Source: CAYVTD01 sp964577665 (GTDB lineage: Bacteria > Bacteroidota > Ignavibacteria > Kapaibacteriales > UBA2268). Taken from it: 64,000 nucleotides of DNA. Shown here in pieces: positions 45,058 through 54,334 of the stretch. The position numbers and the translations under genes are program-made. Position 1 is the first letter of the stretch. Each line of letters opens with the position of its first letter. The stretch lies in NCBI GenBank assembly GCA_964577665.1, contig CAZOBD010000003.1, positions 1-64,000 of the forward strand, read 5' to 3'. The notes beneath the pieces are model-generated. The model was given only the letters and a program-made list of their open reading frames with translations. It had not been told where the DNA came from and made no database searches.

Positions 45058-47340
45058 GTGGAAACATATTTATTTGTTGTAATAGTATTACTTATTATCG
45101 CCGCTGTTGATCTGATGGTAGGTGTAGCCAACGATGCGGTTAACTTTTTGAGTTCGGCAGTAGGAGCAAGGGCGGGATCATTAAAGCTTATTTTAGTTAT
45201 AGCTGCTGCAGGCGTGTTTTTCGGCGTAACTTTTTCCAGCGGAATGATGGAAATAGCCCGCAAAGGTGTCATTCATCCTGAATATTTCCAAATAGCCGAG
45301 TTGATGGCTATCTTCTTTGCCGTAATGATTACAGACGTGATACTGCTGGATGTTTTTAATACATTCGGGCTGCCTACCTCTACCACTGTTTCAATAGTTT
45401 CTGAACTTTTCGGTGCGGGTGTTGCTTTGTCATTAATAAAAATCACTCAGGAAGGGCAGGACTTCGGCAGTATTATTGAGTATATAAATACTTCCAAAAT
45501 TCTTGCTATTTACACCGGTATTCTTCTTTCTATAGTGGTTGCATTCATCGTGGGAGCTATTGTTCAGTTTTTTTCACGGCTTTTATTTACTTTTGACTAT
45601 AAATCAAGAATCAAAAAATACGGCGCTGTATGGGCGTCTTTTGCCCTTACTATGATTTCCTATTTTATACTCATCAAAGGCGCAAAAGGTGCATCTTTTA
45701 TTACCGACGAAACAACAGAATGGATAAATGCAAATACCTGGCTTATTCTCGGCGGCAGTTTTGTTTTCTGGACTCTCCTCCTTCACTTATGGATACAGTT
45801 TACAAAAATAAATATATTGAAATTCGTAGTGCTTGCAGGAACTTTTGCCCTCGCCATGGCTTTTGCAGCAAATGATCTTGTCAATTTTATCGGCGTCCCG
45901 CTCGCTGCTCTCAGCACCTATAATATTGCTCTGGGTTCTACCGACCCCTTAACCGCTACCATGGAAGCTTTGAAGCAGCCCGTACAGGCTAACACTTTAA
46001 TTCTTCTCGCGGCAGGGACTATTATGGTCGTTACCCTCTTTTTATCCCGAAAAGCCAGATCAGTTACTAAGACCACTCTCCTTCTCGGAAGGCAGGATGA
46101 AGGATACGAACGTTTCGAATCCCTGCCCGCTTCCAGAGCTATCGTCAGAATGGTGCTGTTTGTCAGTGATTTTATTAAAAGTCTCCTTCCTGAAAGTGTC
46201 AGGAGAAAAATATCGGAAAGATTAGACGTTTCTAAATACCAGCCCGAAGCCGTTAAAAAGGGTGAAGACCCCGCCAGCTTCGATCTTGTCCGCGCCGGAG
46301 TCAACCTTATGGTTGCAGCGGCTCTCATTTCCTTCGGTACATCCCTTAAACTCCCTTTATCAACCACTTACGTTACCTTCATAGTGGCTATGGCGACCGC
46401 TCTTCCCGACAAAGCCTGGGGCAGAGAAAGCGCTGTCTTCCGCGTATCCGGTGTTTTGACCGTCGTTGGCGGCTGGATATTCACCGCTCTGATTGCCTCA
46501 TCTGTCGGATTTGCCGTAGCTTACGCCGTTTACTATGGAGGGCTTCCCGTTGTCATCGGATTCATAATTCTTGCCTCTTTTTCTCTTTACAGGGCTAACA
46601 AAATCTACAAACAAAGAACTGAACGCCAGCTTCAGGAAGAACTTATGCAAATGGACATCTACGAAACTCCCGACCTGCTTATAAAAGACATTTTCGGGAA
46701 GATTTCAGGCGCCATTATGAAGATGAATAAACTTTTCAATGACAACTTTTCCGGTCTCTTTAAGTACAATCTGAACGATATAATAAGGGTAAACAAAGAA
46801 AGTAAGAAAATGCTCCACAACGTGGACATTTCAATCCAAGAAATTCTGAACCTGCTACGCATTACGCAGACCGGAGACCTTGACTTTGGACACAAATACG
46901 GTCAAATATTCGGCTCCATGCACGATATGGCGCTTTCCATCGAAAATATTTCCAGCCAGTGCCGCATTTTTATCGACAACAACCACAAACCATTCATTGA
47001 AGACGAAAAAGAAGAGCTTTTAGACCTCGTCGGGCAGGCTAACAAAATTTATAAAGCGACTGGAAAAAGTCTTAACAGCCTCGAATTTTGTGATGCTGCC
47101 GATTTGGCACAGCTTGAAAAGGAATTAAGCGTCAAAATGCAGAAGTATTTGAAAAAACAGATTAAAAGAGTCAGCAAATATTCTAAAAATAACAAGCGCA
47201 GTATCCTTTTCATCAATCTTTTGGAAGCCACACGCAACATTTCACGCAACGCAGTCGTTATTTCAATGCTTTGCTGCGATATTCTAAAAGACATCAGGGA
47301 CGAAGAAGAATTAGCCGCACAAAAAATTCTTCCCGATTAA
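45058..47340 (+). CDS. PiT-family phosphate transporter with PhoU-like C-terminal domain
   Basis: 760 residues from a GTG start. The N-terminal ~520 residues are a PiT permease: GVANDAVNFLSSAVGARAG and, in the second half, AFAANDLVNFIGVPLAALS are the duplicated signature, plus GLPTSTTVSIVSEL and LKLPLSTTYVTFIVAMA. The C-terminal ~210 residues are helical, cytoplasmic and PhoU-like, probably regulating uptake. PiT proteins are low-affinity phosphate-cation symporters in the inner membrane. The second half uses noticeably more C-ending codons than the first. Confidence 0.9.
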   Translation: METYLFVVIVLLIIAAVDLMVGVANDAVNFLSSAVGARAGSLKLILVIAAAGVFFGVTFSSGMMEIARKGVIHPEYFQIAELMAIFFAVMITDVILLDVFNTFGLPTSTTVSIVSELFGAGVALSLIKITQEGQDFGSIIEYINTSKILAIYTGILLSIVVAFIVGAIVQFFSRLLFTFDYKSRIKKYGAVWASFALTMISYFILIKGAKGASFITDETTEWINANTWLILGGSFVFWTLLLHLWIQFTKINILKFVVLAGTFALAMAFAANDLVNFIGVPLAALSTYNIALGSTDPLTATMEALKQPVQANTLILLAAGTIMVVTLFLSRKARSVTKTTLLLGRQDEGYERFESLPASRAIVRMVLFVSDFIKSLLPESVRRKISERLDVSKYQPEAVKKGEDPASFDLVRAGVNLMVAAALISFGTSLKLPLSTTYVTFIVAMATALPDKAWGRESAVFRVSGVLTVVGGWIFTALIASSVGFAVAYAVYYGGLPVVIGFIILASFSLYRANKIYKQRTERQLQEELMQMDIYETPDLLIKDIFGKISGAIMKMNKLFNDNFSGLFKYNLNDIIRVNKESKKMLHNVDISIQEILNLLRITQTGDLDFGHKYGQIFGSMHDMALSIENISSQCRIFIDNNHKPFIEDEKEELLDLVGQANKIYKATGKSLNSLEFCDAADLAQLEKELSVKMQKYLKKQIKRVSKYSKNNKRSILFINLLEATRNISRNAVVISMLCCDILKDIRDEEELAAQKILPD

Positions 47341-47697
47341 GTCAATAATATTCAATAATTTCTATTTAATAAGGATTTTATTTAAAATCCAAGCCGTTAA
47401 ATATTAATTCACCTTAAATAATTTCTCCTCGAAGGTTCTAAATTTCATATTCATTCCTCTGATATTTGCTTTACAGGCAAATGCCTTATCTTTCATTTGA
47501 TTAAGTTATTTAATAATCACGCTTATCCGATAAATAATAACAATTATTTCTATAATAATTATTACATTTAGCTTTATAAAATAAAATATAAAATTAATAA
47601 ATAAATAATTATGTGTTTTAATAAGTAATAAAAGCAAAATATAAAATAATAATTTAATAATAATGTGAATTATAATTTTAATAATGGCAGTTAAAAT

Positions 47698-47907
47698 CGT
47701 AATAAGGGGAATATAAATCATAATAAAGGGAGCAAAATTAATAATAAAGTAAACAGTAATTATAACCAAGGGAGCATAAATCATAACCAAGGGAACAAAA
47801 ATCATAACCAAGGGAACAAAAATCGTAATAAAGGGAACAATATTCATAACCAAGAGAACAATATTTATATCCAAAGGAACATATTTTATAACCAAGGAGT
47901 TTATTAG
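47698..47907. repeat. Degenerate 21-bp tandem repeat, ten units
   Basis: Ten consecutive 21-bp units run in register from 47698 to 47907, with consensus CATAACCAAGGGAACAAAAA plus T. Units at 47782-47802 and 47803-47823 are identical; others diverge by a few bases. Read on the plus strand in the repeat frame it spells an Asn/Gln-rich heptad (HNQGNKN) ending at TAG 47905-47907, but no start codon is available after the preceding stop near 47692. On the minus strand it gives a long hydrophobic frame. Because 21 is a multiple of three, open frames arise automatically. It could be the remnant of a low-complexity coding repeat. Confidence 0.85.
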
Positions 47908-48557
47908 CTGATATTTTCCGTTTATTATATATTATATTTACTTTATTATATTTACAACTTATTTTATCATTTTTATTTATGCCATTGTTTTAAATTTTTC
48001 TGTAATTAATATGCTTAAAATTGTATTGGTTATCATTTTCCTTTATTTTATCTAAAATGAAAATTAATAATATGTTTCTTTAATTAACTTAATATTTAAT
48101 TATTTTTAGTTGAATTTAAATAAATAAAGTAATTTTGAGGCTTTAGCGCTGATTATAGAAGATATATTTTATATTATCGGCTGATTTGTTTAAAATAATA
48201 AGTTTGACTCTGCATTTTCCTCGCTGCAACTCTTTAGATAAAAAGAAAATATTAATACAAAGCAAATAATATTAGTAAAGAAGTATTTCATATCCATAAA
48301 ATAATTGTTAAAAATGTGTTAATAAATCACCCGCAAAGATAAGAAAATTCACCCCAAAAAAAATTACACCTTTACGAGGCGATAATAAAAAAGTCAATTT
48401 ACAAAAACATCGTTTAAAAATATTTTTCTTTGGAATATTCCCCCTTTTTCCATGAATAAAAATGGATTAACAGAAAGTCTATTCTACTGATTTATTAATT
48501 ATTTACAATCACTAATGCGTTATTCCGTGATTATTACTAAGTAGAAATGCTGTCTAT

Positions 48558-48579
48558 GCCGTAATAACTTCATTACGGC
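48558..48579. promoter_or_regulatory. Perfect inverted repeat upstream of the baeRF-type gene
   Basis: 8-bp arms GCCGTAAT and ATTACGGC around the loop AACTTC, 50 bp before the start at 48630. This could be an operator or an mRNA leader hairpin. No run of T follows, so a terminator is less likely. Confidence 0.4.
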
Positions 48580-48629
48580 TTTGAAAATGATTCAAATAAG
48601 TAAGTCTCATTAAAAAAAAAAGATATTTT

Positions 48630-49787
48630 ATGACATTGATTACAAAAGAAGCATTTGAGAAACTCGCCGAAGCACGCAGAGACCACTGCGTATCCGTTTA
48701 TATCCCCACCAACCGCTCAGGACAGGAAACCATGGAAGGAAAAGACGCCATCGCTTTGAAAAATCAGCTCAAAGAAGCAAAGGCTGACCTCATCGAAAGA
48801 GGTTTGGACGAAAAAGAAGCCCTCGCGATGCTCCAGCCCGCCCGCGAACTCGTGGAAGACAATCTCTTCTGGCGCTTCCAATCAGACGGACTCGCCCTTT
48901 TCATCGCGGAGGACATCTTTGAAACTTATACGATGCCCGTCAATTTCACCGCCCGGCGCTTCGTTTCCGGTGAGTTTTACCTCAAACCGCTTATTCCATA
49001 CTTCAACGGCGACGGGATGTTCTATTTACTGGCTTTGCAGCTCGACAACGTCGATTTCTACCTCTGCACAAGGCACAGCGTAACGGATATAACAATCAAA
49101 GACAGAGTACCCAAGCGCCTTGAAGACATCGTCGGCTACGACTACGAGCAAAAAAACCTCCAAATGCGCTCCCAGCAGGGGGGCAGCGGCGGCGGACTCT
49201 TCCACGGACAGGGCGGCGGCAAAGAAGAAGACAAAAATGAAATCCTTCGCTTCTTCCGCGGCGTCAACAAAGGCTTAATGAGCTTCCTTCACGACGACCA
49301 AACCCTGCCCTTAGTCGTCGCATGCATCGAAGAACACTTCCCAATCTACCGCGAAGCAAACACTTACGAAAATCTTTTCCATCAAAGCATCCACGGAAAG
49401 CCTTCCGACACAGATGTATTCATGCTCCACGAAAAAGCTTGGGACATGCTCGCCCCAGTATTCGATAAAAACCGCCGTGAAACCATTAAAAAATTCCTCG
49501 AAATGCACGGCTCCGGCAAAACATCCACTATAATCGAAAAAATAGTTCCAGCAGCTGCCAACGGAAGAATTGACACCCTCTTTCTCCTCGCCGGCACCGA
49601 CGTCCTCGGCACTTTCAACCCCGATGAACGCAAAGTATCCGTCGAAGAAACCCGCCGTCCCGGCAATATATCGCTTATGAACTTCGCCGCAGTTAAAACA
49701 TTCCTCCAGGGAGGCAGTGTTTACATCATGGAAAAAGATGAAATACCCGGCGAAGATGTAAAAATGAGCGCATTATACCGTTTCTAG
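48630..49787 (+). CDS. Bacterial archaeo-eukaryotic release factor (baeRF)-family protein
   Basis: 385 residues. The sequence (SVYIPTNRSGQETMEGKDAI, FWRFQSDGLALFIAED, VDFYLCTRHSVTDITI) matches the bacterial eRF1-like families described from comparative genomics, probably family 7 (number from memory). A glycine-rich loop at about 181-198 (QGGSGGGLFHGQGGG) sits where eRF1 carries GGQ, so a peptidyl-tRNA or ribosome-related role is conceivable. The C-terminal part (LFLLAGTDVLGTFN...) resembles the eRF1 domain 3/L7Ae-like fold. Codons are strikingly C-ending compared with neighbours, suggesting high expression or transfer. It stands alone after 1.3 kb of AT-rich DNA. Confidence 0.75.
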   Translation: MTLITKEAFEKLAEARRDHCVSVYIPTNRSGQETMEGKDAIALKNQLKEAKADLIERGLDEKEALAMLQPARELVEDNLFWRFQSDGLALFIAEDIFETYTMPVNFTARRFVSGEFYLKPLIPYFNGDGMFYLLALQLDNVDFYLCTRHSVTDITIKDRVPKRLEDIVGYDYEQKNLQMRSQQGGSGGGLFHGQGGGKEEDKNEILRFFRGVNKGLMSFLHDDQTLPLVVACIEEHFPIYREANTYENLFHQSIHGKPSDTDVFMLHEKAWDMLAPVFDKNRRETIKKFLEMHGSGKTSTIIEKIVPAAANGRIDTLFLLAGTDVLGTFNPDERKVSVEETRRPGNISLMNFAAVKTFLQGGSVYIMEKDEIPGEDVKMSALYRF

Positions 49788-49898
49788 GTCATTGCTAATA
49801 AAATATTTATCTTAGCAGCTAATAAAGGGTATAGTATTGCCATATTTTGCAATAATAACCTATGAATCTATACTTTTCGATACAATTTTAGGAAAAAA

Positions 49899-50654
49899 TC
49901 AGTCAATCAGCTTCATAAATTCATTTCGAAGATTAAAATCATCTAACAAATACCCCCGCATAACGGAAGTAATCATCAGAGATTTGTCTTCAGAACCTTT
50001 TACTCCTCTTGCTATCATGCAATAATGCTTTGCTTTTATTACCACTCCTAATGCTCTCGGTTTCAAGAGTTTCTCAAGATAATCCGCTATTTGCTCGCCG
50101 AGTTCTTCCTGTATCTGTCCCCGTCTGGAGAACCAGTTGACAACCCTTGAAAGTTTTGACAAACCTATTACGTAATCTCCGGGAATATATCCTATTGCAC
50201 AGTTCCCGCTGATGGGCTGCCAGTGGTGAGAGCATACTGACATAACTTCAATACCTTTGCTGATAATCAGCTCATCCACTTTTTTCCTGTTAGGAAAAAC
50301 GGTAGGCTTTGGAGGATTTTCGTATCTGCCTGTAAGCAGTTCGTTTACATACATTTTTGCAATACGGTAAGCAGTATTTGTGCTGTTTGGGTCTTTCCGG
50401 GAAATACGGAGGATATCCATTACTTCCTCAAACTTAATTTTCAAAGCATCAATCATTTCTTTTCGTTCTTCATCCTTGATAGGCATATTTCCGTTTGCAT
50501 CGAAAAGCTTTTTGCCGGAAAAATTGAAATCGGGAAGCGTATCCAAATCCGTGTCGTGGTTGTAATCGTCGAAATCGTCTTCTTCCAAATAAGTTACTGA
50601 AATTTTTGGCTTATGATCGTTGTTTATTACAGAGTTATTAGAATCTTTCTGCAT
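49899..50654 (-). CDS. folE: GTP cyclohydrolase I
   Basis: 251 residues from the ATG at 50654, which is preceded by AAGGAAGG; an upstream ATG at 50669 has no such site. The first ~65 residues are an acidic extension. The catalytic core has FEEVMDILRISRKDPNSTNT-like helices, then VCSHHWQPISGNCAIGYIP, SKLSRVVNWFSRRGQIQEEL and AKHYCMIARGVKG with zinc-ligand Cys/His. It makes dihydroneopterin triphosphate from GTP for folate or queuosine. It overlaps the pterin synthase gene upstream by 17 bp, so the two are co-transcribed. Confidence 0.95.
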   Translation of the reverse strand: MQKDSNNSVINNDHKPKISVTYLEEDDFDDYNHDTDLDTLPDFNFSGKKLFDANGNMPIKDEERKEMIDALKIKFEEVMDILRISRKDPNSTNTAYRIAKMYVNELLTGRYENPPKPTVFPNRKKVDELIISKGIEVMSVCSHHWQPISGNCAIGYIPGDYVIGLSKLSRVVNWFSRRGQIQEELGEQIADYLEKLLKPRALGVVIKAKHYCMIARGVKGSEDKSLMITSVMRGYLLDDFNLRNEFMKLID

Positions 50655-51093
50655 TTTCCTTCCTTTCATATCTTTTTATCTCAATCGGTTCTCCGAAATA
50701 TTCCACCCAGCTGTTTTCAGTTTCGTGAAGTTTTATTTTATTAAGTCTTCCGTTTGCTATCTTTTTTTCCAGTATCTTCCAGAAAACAACAGCAATGTTT
50801 TCAACCGTCGGAATAATACCTTCGAGAAAATCCACATCGAAGTTAAGATGCTTATGGTCAACTTTTTCTATTATTTCCTCATTGATAATCTTTTTCAGCT
50901 TTTTCAAATCAAGTACATAGCCTGTATCCGGATTAGGAATTCCCGCCACGGTTACCTCAAGATGATAGTTGTGTCCGTGTCCGTAAAAATTATTGCATTT
51001 GTCGAACACTTCTTTATTCTTTTCTTCCGTATATTGAGGATTGAAAAGACGGTGCGACGCAGAAAAACTCATTCTTTTTGTAATATATAGCAT
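50638..51093 (-). CDS. 6-pyruvoyl-tetrahydropterin / 6-carboxytetrahydropterin synthase
   Basis: 151 residues. The zinc-binding histidines are in FSASHRL and YGHGHNYHLEV. The catalytic Cys is in DKCNNFYGHG, and DHKHLNFDV and TVENIAVVFW are family segments. The enzyme acts on dihydroneopterin triphosphate, the FolE product, in line with their overlap. It could be QueD (queuosine) or a PTPS-type enzyme; the context lacks other que genes, so this is left open. Confidence 0.92.
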   Translation of the reverse strand: MLYITKRMSFSASHRLFNPQYTEEKNKEVFDKCNNFYGHGHNYHLEVTVAGIPNPDTGYVLDLKKLKKIINEEIIEKVDHKHLNFDVDFLEGIIPTVENIAVVFWKILEKKIANGRLNKIKLHETENSWVEYFGEPIEIKRYERKENAERF

Positions 51094-51214
51094 ATTATCT
51101 CAAAATTTGTTATTTTTGTAAAATGTAAAGTATATATTCATAAAATCAATTACAAACAATTAATATTACGAATTAATTTGAAAAATATTCAGAAAACGTA
51201 AAATTTAAATTTTC

Positions 51215-51973
51215 ATGAAATATTATTTCATAATCTTTTTTTCAATTATTTTGATTTCATGCGCGGGCACGCAGGAAACAAAAAGGGAGACTTTTTCAGA
51301 TAAGCTTAACGGAAGGCAGAAGGATTTACACACACTGACAGCTTCGGGCAGTGTGATGATGAAATATCCCGAAGGAAGCAATTCAGGGCGTTTTAAACTG
51401 ACCGCTGCAGGAGCAGATTCCCTGCTGTTCGAGATTTACGGTCCTTTTGGAATTTCCATTGGAAAGCTGTTTGCCAGAAAAGATTATTTTCTTATGCTTA
51501 ACTCATTCAGCGCCGAAGCTTTCGAGGGCATACCCGATGAAGAAAGCCTCGCAGAGGCACTTCAGATGCCGGTTGGTTTTTCTGAGCTAATAAGGCTTTT
51601 CCGCAACGAAACACCGGGCAAGCCGGAAAATTTCGAGATCCACTCTCAAAATGCCGAGATTAAGGATTTACTTTTTAAAAACGGAAAAACACCCGGATAT
51701 TCCGAATTTGTCCTGTATTCATCTGAACAGGGCGGCATAGTGCAGTACCAGAAAAAAATTGAAAGCAAGGGTATGGTGCTTAATGCACGTTTCAGCGAGT
51801 TTGATGATTTCGAAGGCTACCGTCTGCCAAAAAAGATTAAGATGTTTTTTCCTAAACCTGAAGGCAGCATTACCTTCGAAATAGACAGCTACAGCATCAA
51901 TCAGGTAAACGGAGGCGCCTTCTCTTTCTCTCTCCCTTCATCCATAAAGCCCGTAAGAATTCAGCGCGATTAG
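51215..51973 (+). CDS. LolB-like/DUF4292 lipoprotein
   Basis: 252 residues. A lipoprotein signal with lipobox LISC (IIFFSIILISCAGT) predicts lipidation at the Cys near residue 16. The mature part is beta-rich (TASGSVMMKYPEGSNSGRF, LLFEIYGPFGISIGKLFA, GYRLPKKIKMFFPK), as in DUF4292, which resembles LolA/LolB lipoprotein-carrier folds. It probably acts at the outer membrane, perhaps in lipoprotein placement; this is an inference from fold similarity. Confidence 0.75.
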   Translation: MKYYFIIFFSIILISCAGTQETKRETFSDKLNGRQKDLHTLTASGSVMMKYPEGSNSGRFKLTAAGADSLLFEIYGPFGISIGKLFARKDYFLMLNSFSAEAFEGIPDEESLAEALQMPVGFSELIRLFRNETPGKPENFEIHSQNAEIKDLLFKNGKTPGYSEFVLYSSEQGGIVQYQKKIESKGMVLNARFSEFDDFEGYRLPKKIKMFFPKPEGSITFEIDSYSINQVNGGAFSFSLPSSIKPVRIQRD

Positions 51974-52066
51974 CATCGGCAGCCGCCGAATTCCATTTTT
52001 TGTATTGAAAAAAAGTTCTGTTTCATGAAAATTTAGTTTAGAAAAAACTATTGAAACGGAAGGAAA

Positions 52067-53683
52067 ATGAAAAAAGAGATTATTATCAATGCCGCGCTCA
52101 ATGAAGTAAGGGCGGCAATAACCGAAGACGGGAAATTAGCCGAATTCTTTATTGAAATGCCCGACCATGAACGTTCAGTCGGCAACGTATATTACGGCAG
52201 AGTAAGCAAAATTGTTCCGGGCATTAATGCCGCATTCGTTGATATCGGCTTAAAAAATGATGCTTTTCTGCATTTTTCCGATATCGATGAATCTTACGAG
52301 AGCGTTTTTTCCGAAGACGAAGACGAATTGGAAACAGACGAAGAAAATAATAAGAACAAAAAGACATCCCCTCCCAAAAGGGGCAGACCTCCCAAAAAGA
52401 ATAAACAGACGAAAGAAGATGACGTAGTAACATTCAGAACAAAGAAGTCCGGCAAAGTACAAATAAAACTTGAGCCCGGTCAGGAAATAATAGTACAGGT
52501 CATCCGCGAGGCATACAGCTCAAAGGGAGTTAAAATCACTACAAAAATCGGCATACCCGGGAGAAATGTCATTCTTCTTCCTTTCGATAATATGCTCGGA
52601 GTGTCAAGAAAAATTCAATCTTATCAAGAAAGAAAACGCCTGCGTTTTCTGGCAAAGAATGCACTGCCTGAAGGATTCGGGTGTATAATCCGTACCGCTG
52701 CCGCCAACAAAACGGAAGAAGAGCTGAAAAATGACTGGGACAACCTCGTTCAAATCTGGAAGGATATTGACAAAAAAATCAAAAAGAGCAGTCCCCCCAT
52801 GCTGCTTTATGAAGACCTCACTCTTGCAAAAAGCGTAATACGCGACCTTTTGACAAAAGATGTTACAAAAGTTGTTATTGACTCAAAAAAACTGTATAAG
52901 GAAATCATAAGCTATTTGAAAGTCGTTTCTCCCGGTTTCGTAGAAAAAATAGAACTTTATTCCGGCAAGGAGCCTATCTTTGACGCTTTCAAAATAGAAG
53001 AGGAACTGGAAACCACTTACCGAAATAAAGTGCATCTGCCCGGCGGGGGTTCTATCGTAATAGAACAAACAGAAGCAATGGTTGTCATAGACGTCAACTC
53101 CGGCAGATCCGTTTCTGAAAAGCTGCAGGAAAAAACCGCACTGATGACTAATCTGGAAGCTATTAAAGAAATAGCACGTCAGCTCCGGCTCCGCGATATG
53201 AGCGGGATGATTGTAATTGACTGCATTGACATGATGCAGGAAAGCAACCGAAAAAAAGTTTACCACCAGATGCGGCGGGAGATGGCAAGAGACAGAGCAA
53301 AATACGTGGTCTATCCGCTTACTCAGCTCAATCTTCTTCAGATAACACGTCAGAGGATAAATCAGGCTATTGCAGAAAAAATAAGCGATATCTGCCCCAT
53401 GTGCCGCGGAACAGGCAGAGTTACTTCTAAAGCCGTATTACTAAACTCAATTGAACGCTGGCTGAAATCATTCAGAAGCAGCTCAAATGAATTCCGCCTC
53501 CGTTTGACCGCTCACCCCTATATCGTACCATATCTTACTGAAGGAGCAATCTCAAGGCTGTCAAAACTTATGCTGAAATACTTCGTCAAGATAAAAATTC
53601 AGCCGGATGACAACATAAGAATTGACGATTTTCGTTTTTATTCTTACAGAAGGCAGAAAGACGTTACACAGGAATATTTGTAA
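52067..53683 (+). CDS. rng: Ribonuclease E/G family protein with charged insert in its S1 domain
   Basis: 538 residues, with GGAAGGA before the ATG. The N-terminal S1 region has VGNVYYGRVSKIVPGINAAF and VDIGLKNDAFLHFSDI. The catalytic domain carries the Mg-binding aspartates in AMVVIDVNSG and GMIVIDCIDMM, and the zinc link is CPMCRGTGR. The S1 domain is interrupted at about 78-135 by an acidic stretch (SEDEDELETDEENN) and a basic AT-hook-like patch (PPKRGRPPKKNK). RNase G/E cleaves single-stranded RNA during rRNA maturation and mRNA decay. The insert may add nucleic-acid binding. Confidence 0.93.
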   Translation: MKKEIIINAALNEVRAAITEDGKLAEFFIEMPDHERSVGNVYYGRVSKIVPGINAAFVDIGLKNDAFLHFSDIDESYESVFSEDEDELETDEENNKNKKTSPPKRGRPPKKNKQTKEDDVVTFRTKKSGKVQIKLEPGQEIIVQVIREAYSSKGVKITTKIGIPGRNVILLPFDNMLGVSRKIQSYQERKRLRFLAKNALPEGFGCIIRTAAANKTEEELKNDWDNLVQIWKDIDKKIKKSSPPMLLYEDLTLAKSVIRDLLTKDVTKVVIDSKKLYKEIISYLKVVSPGFVEKIELYSGKEPIFDAFKIEEELETTYRNKVHLPGGGSIVIEQTEAMVVIDVNSGRSVSEKLQEKTALMTNLEAIKEIARQLRLRDMSGMIVIDCIDMMQESNRKKVYHQMRREMARDRAKYVVYPLTQLNLLQITRQRINQAIAEKISDICPMCRGTGRVTSKAVLLNSIERWLKSFRSSSNEFRLRLTAHPYIVPYLTEGAISRLSKLMLKYFVKIKIQPDDNIRIDDFRFYSYRRQKDVTQEYL

Positions 53684-53734
53684 AAATTTTTTAGAATATT
53701 AGTAAATAAATTTAATAAAGAAACAATTTTAAAC

Positions 53735-53926
53735 TTGGAAAAACGAGTAACAAAAAGAAAGAAGGACGATACCCGTAAAATGATTCTCGAAGACAGAGAT
53801 TACTGGCTGTCGCGTCCTCCTGCCGAGCGGATAGAAGCTGTGGAAATTTTAAGAAAGCAGTATTTCAATGGAAATATTCCAAGACTTCAAAGAGTTGCTA
53901 AAGTTATTAAACTCACGCGAAGTTAA
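53735..53926 (+). CDS. Small protein preceding a nucleotidyltransferase (possible antitoxin-like partner)
   Basis: 63 residues from a TTG start at 53735, or from the ATG at 53780. The pattern DRDYWLSRPPAERIEAVEIL followed by RKQYFNGNIPRLQRVAKVIK is typical of short proteins found directly upstream of MNT-type nucleotidyltransferases in bacterial genomes. It overlaps the decayed nucleotidyltransferase (53868) by 59 bp in another frame. No DNA-binding motif is recognised. Function unproven. Confidence 0.6.
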   Translation: MEKRVTKRKKDDTRKMILEDRDYWLSRPPAERIEAVEILRKQYFNGNIPRLQRVAKVIKLTRS

Positions 53927-54326
53927 TTATGTAATAGTAGGCGGGTATGCTTTGGCGCACCACGAAGCGCCCAGATTTACCGGAGATTTGAATATTTTTA
54001 TAAAAAATTAAAAAAATAATGCATCGAGAATTCTTAAAGTGCTTAATGAATTCGGCTTTGGTTCTCTGGATTTGAAAAAAGAAGATTTTACATCGGACGG
54101 CAGCATAATTCAACTTGGCTTTCCTCCGAAAAAAATAGATATTCTTACTTCTCTAAGCGGTGTTAACCGGAACGAAGTTTACAAGAGCAGGGAAAAAGAA
54201 TTTTGCAGCGATATACCGGTTTTTTTCATTGGCAGGAACGAAATAATCAAAAACAAGCTTTCTCTTGGACGTCAGAAGGATTAGGCAGATATTGAAGCTT
54301 TAGGATACTACGATAGAAAAAGTTAA
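53868..54326 (+). pseudogene. Decayed nucleotidyltransferase (MNT/DUF6036-like)
   Basis: One continuous frame of 152 codons with two internal stops: TAA at 54009-54011 and a TAG near the end, where TTG (Leu) would be expected (RQKD-stop-ADIEALGYYDRKS). The N-terminal part reads NYVIVGGYALAHHEAPRFTG then DLNIFIKN. The active-site DxD of the family is reduced to DLN. Downstream sequence (ASRILKVLNEFGFGSLDL, LGFPPKKIDIL) remains recognisable. A single indel cannot restore it; two base substitutions would. Such enzymes occur in toxin-antitoxin or substrate-modifying pairs, so this looks like a dead pair with its small upstream gene still open. Confidence 0.8.
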
Positions 54327-54334
54327 TATATACT

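Larger units (their letters stand above)
47341..48629. other. Long AT-rich gene-free region
   Basis: 1.29 kb between the phosphate transporter and the baeRF-type gene, with very high AT content. No convincing gene, tRNA, DnaA-box cluster or CRISPR was seen. It contains the 21-bp degenerate tandem repeat (47698-47907) and a small hairpin at 48558-48579; the remainder shows nothing recognisable. Confidence 0.7.

Noticed and set aside
47506..47895. Minus-strand frame of 129 codons, strongly hydrophobic, across the AT-rich spacer
   Set aside because: It is produced by the 21-bp tandem repeat and AT-rich sequence. The composition (runs of I, V, L, F) and absence of a ribosome binding site do not support a real protein.
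47341..48629. Possible replication origin in the AT-rich spacer
   Set aside because: No cluster of DnaA boxes and no dnaA, gidA or similar gene nearby.
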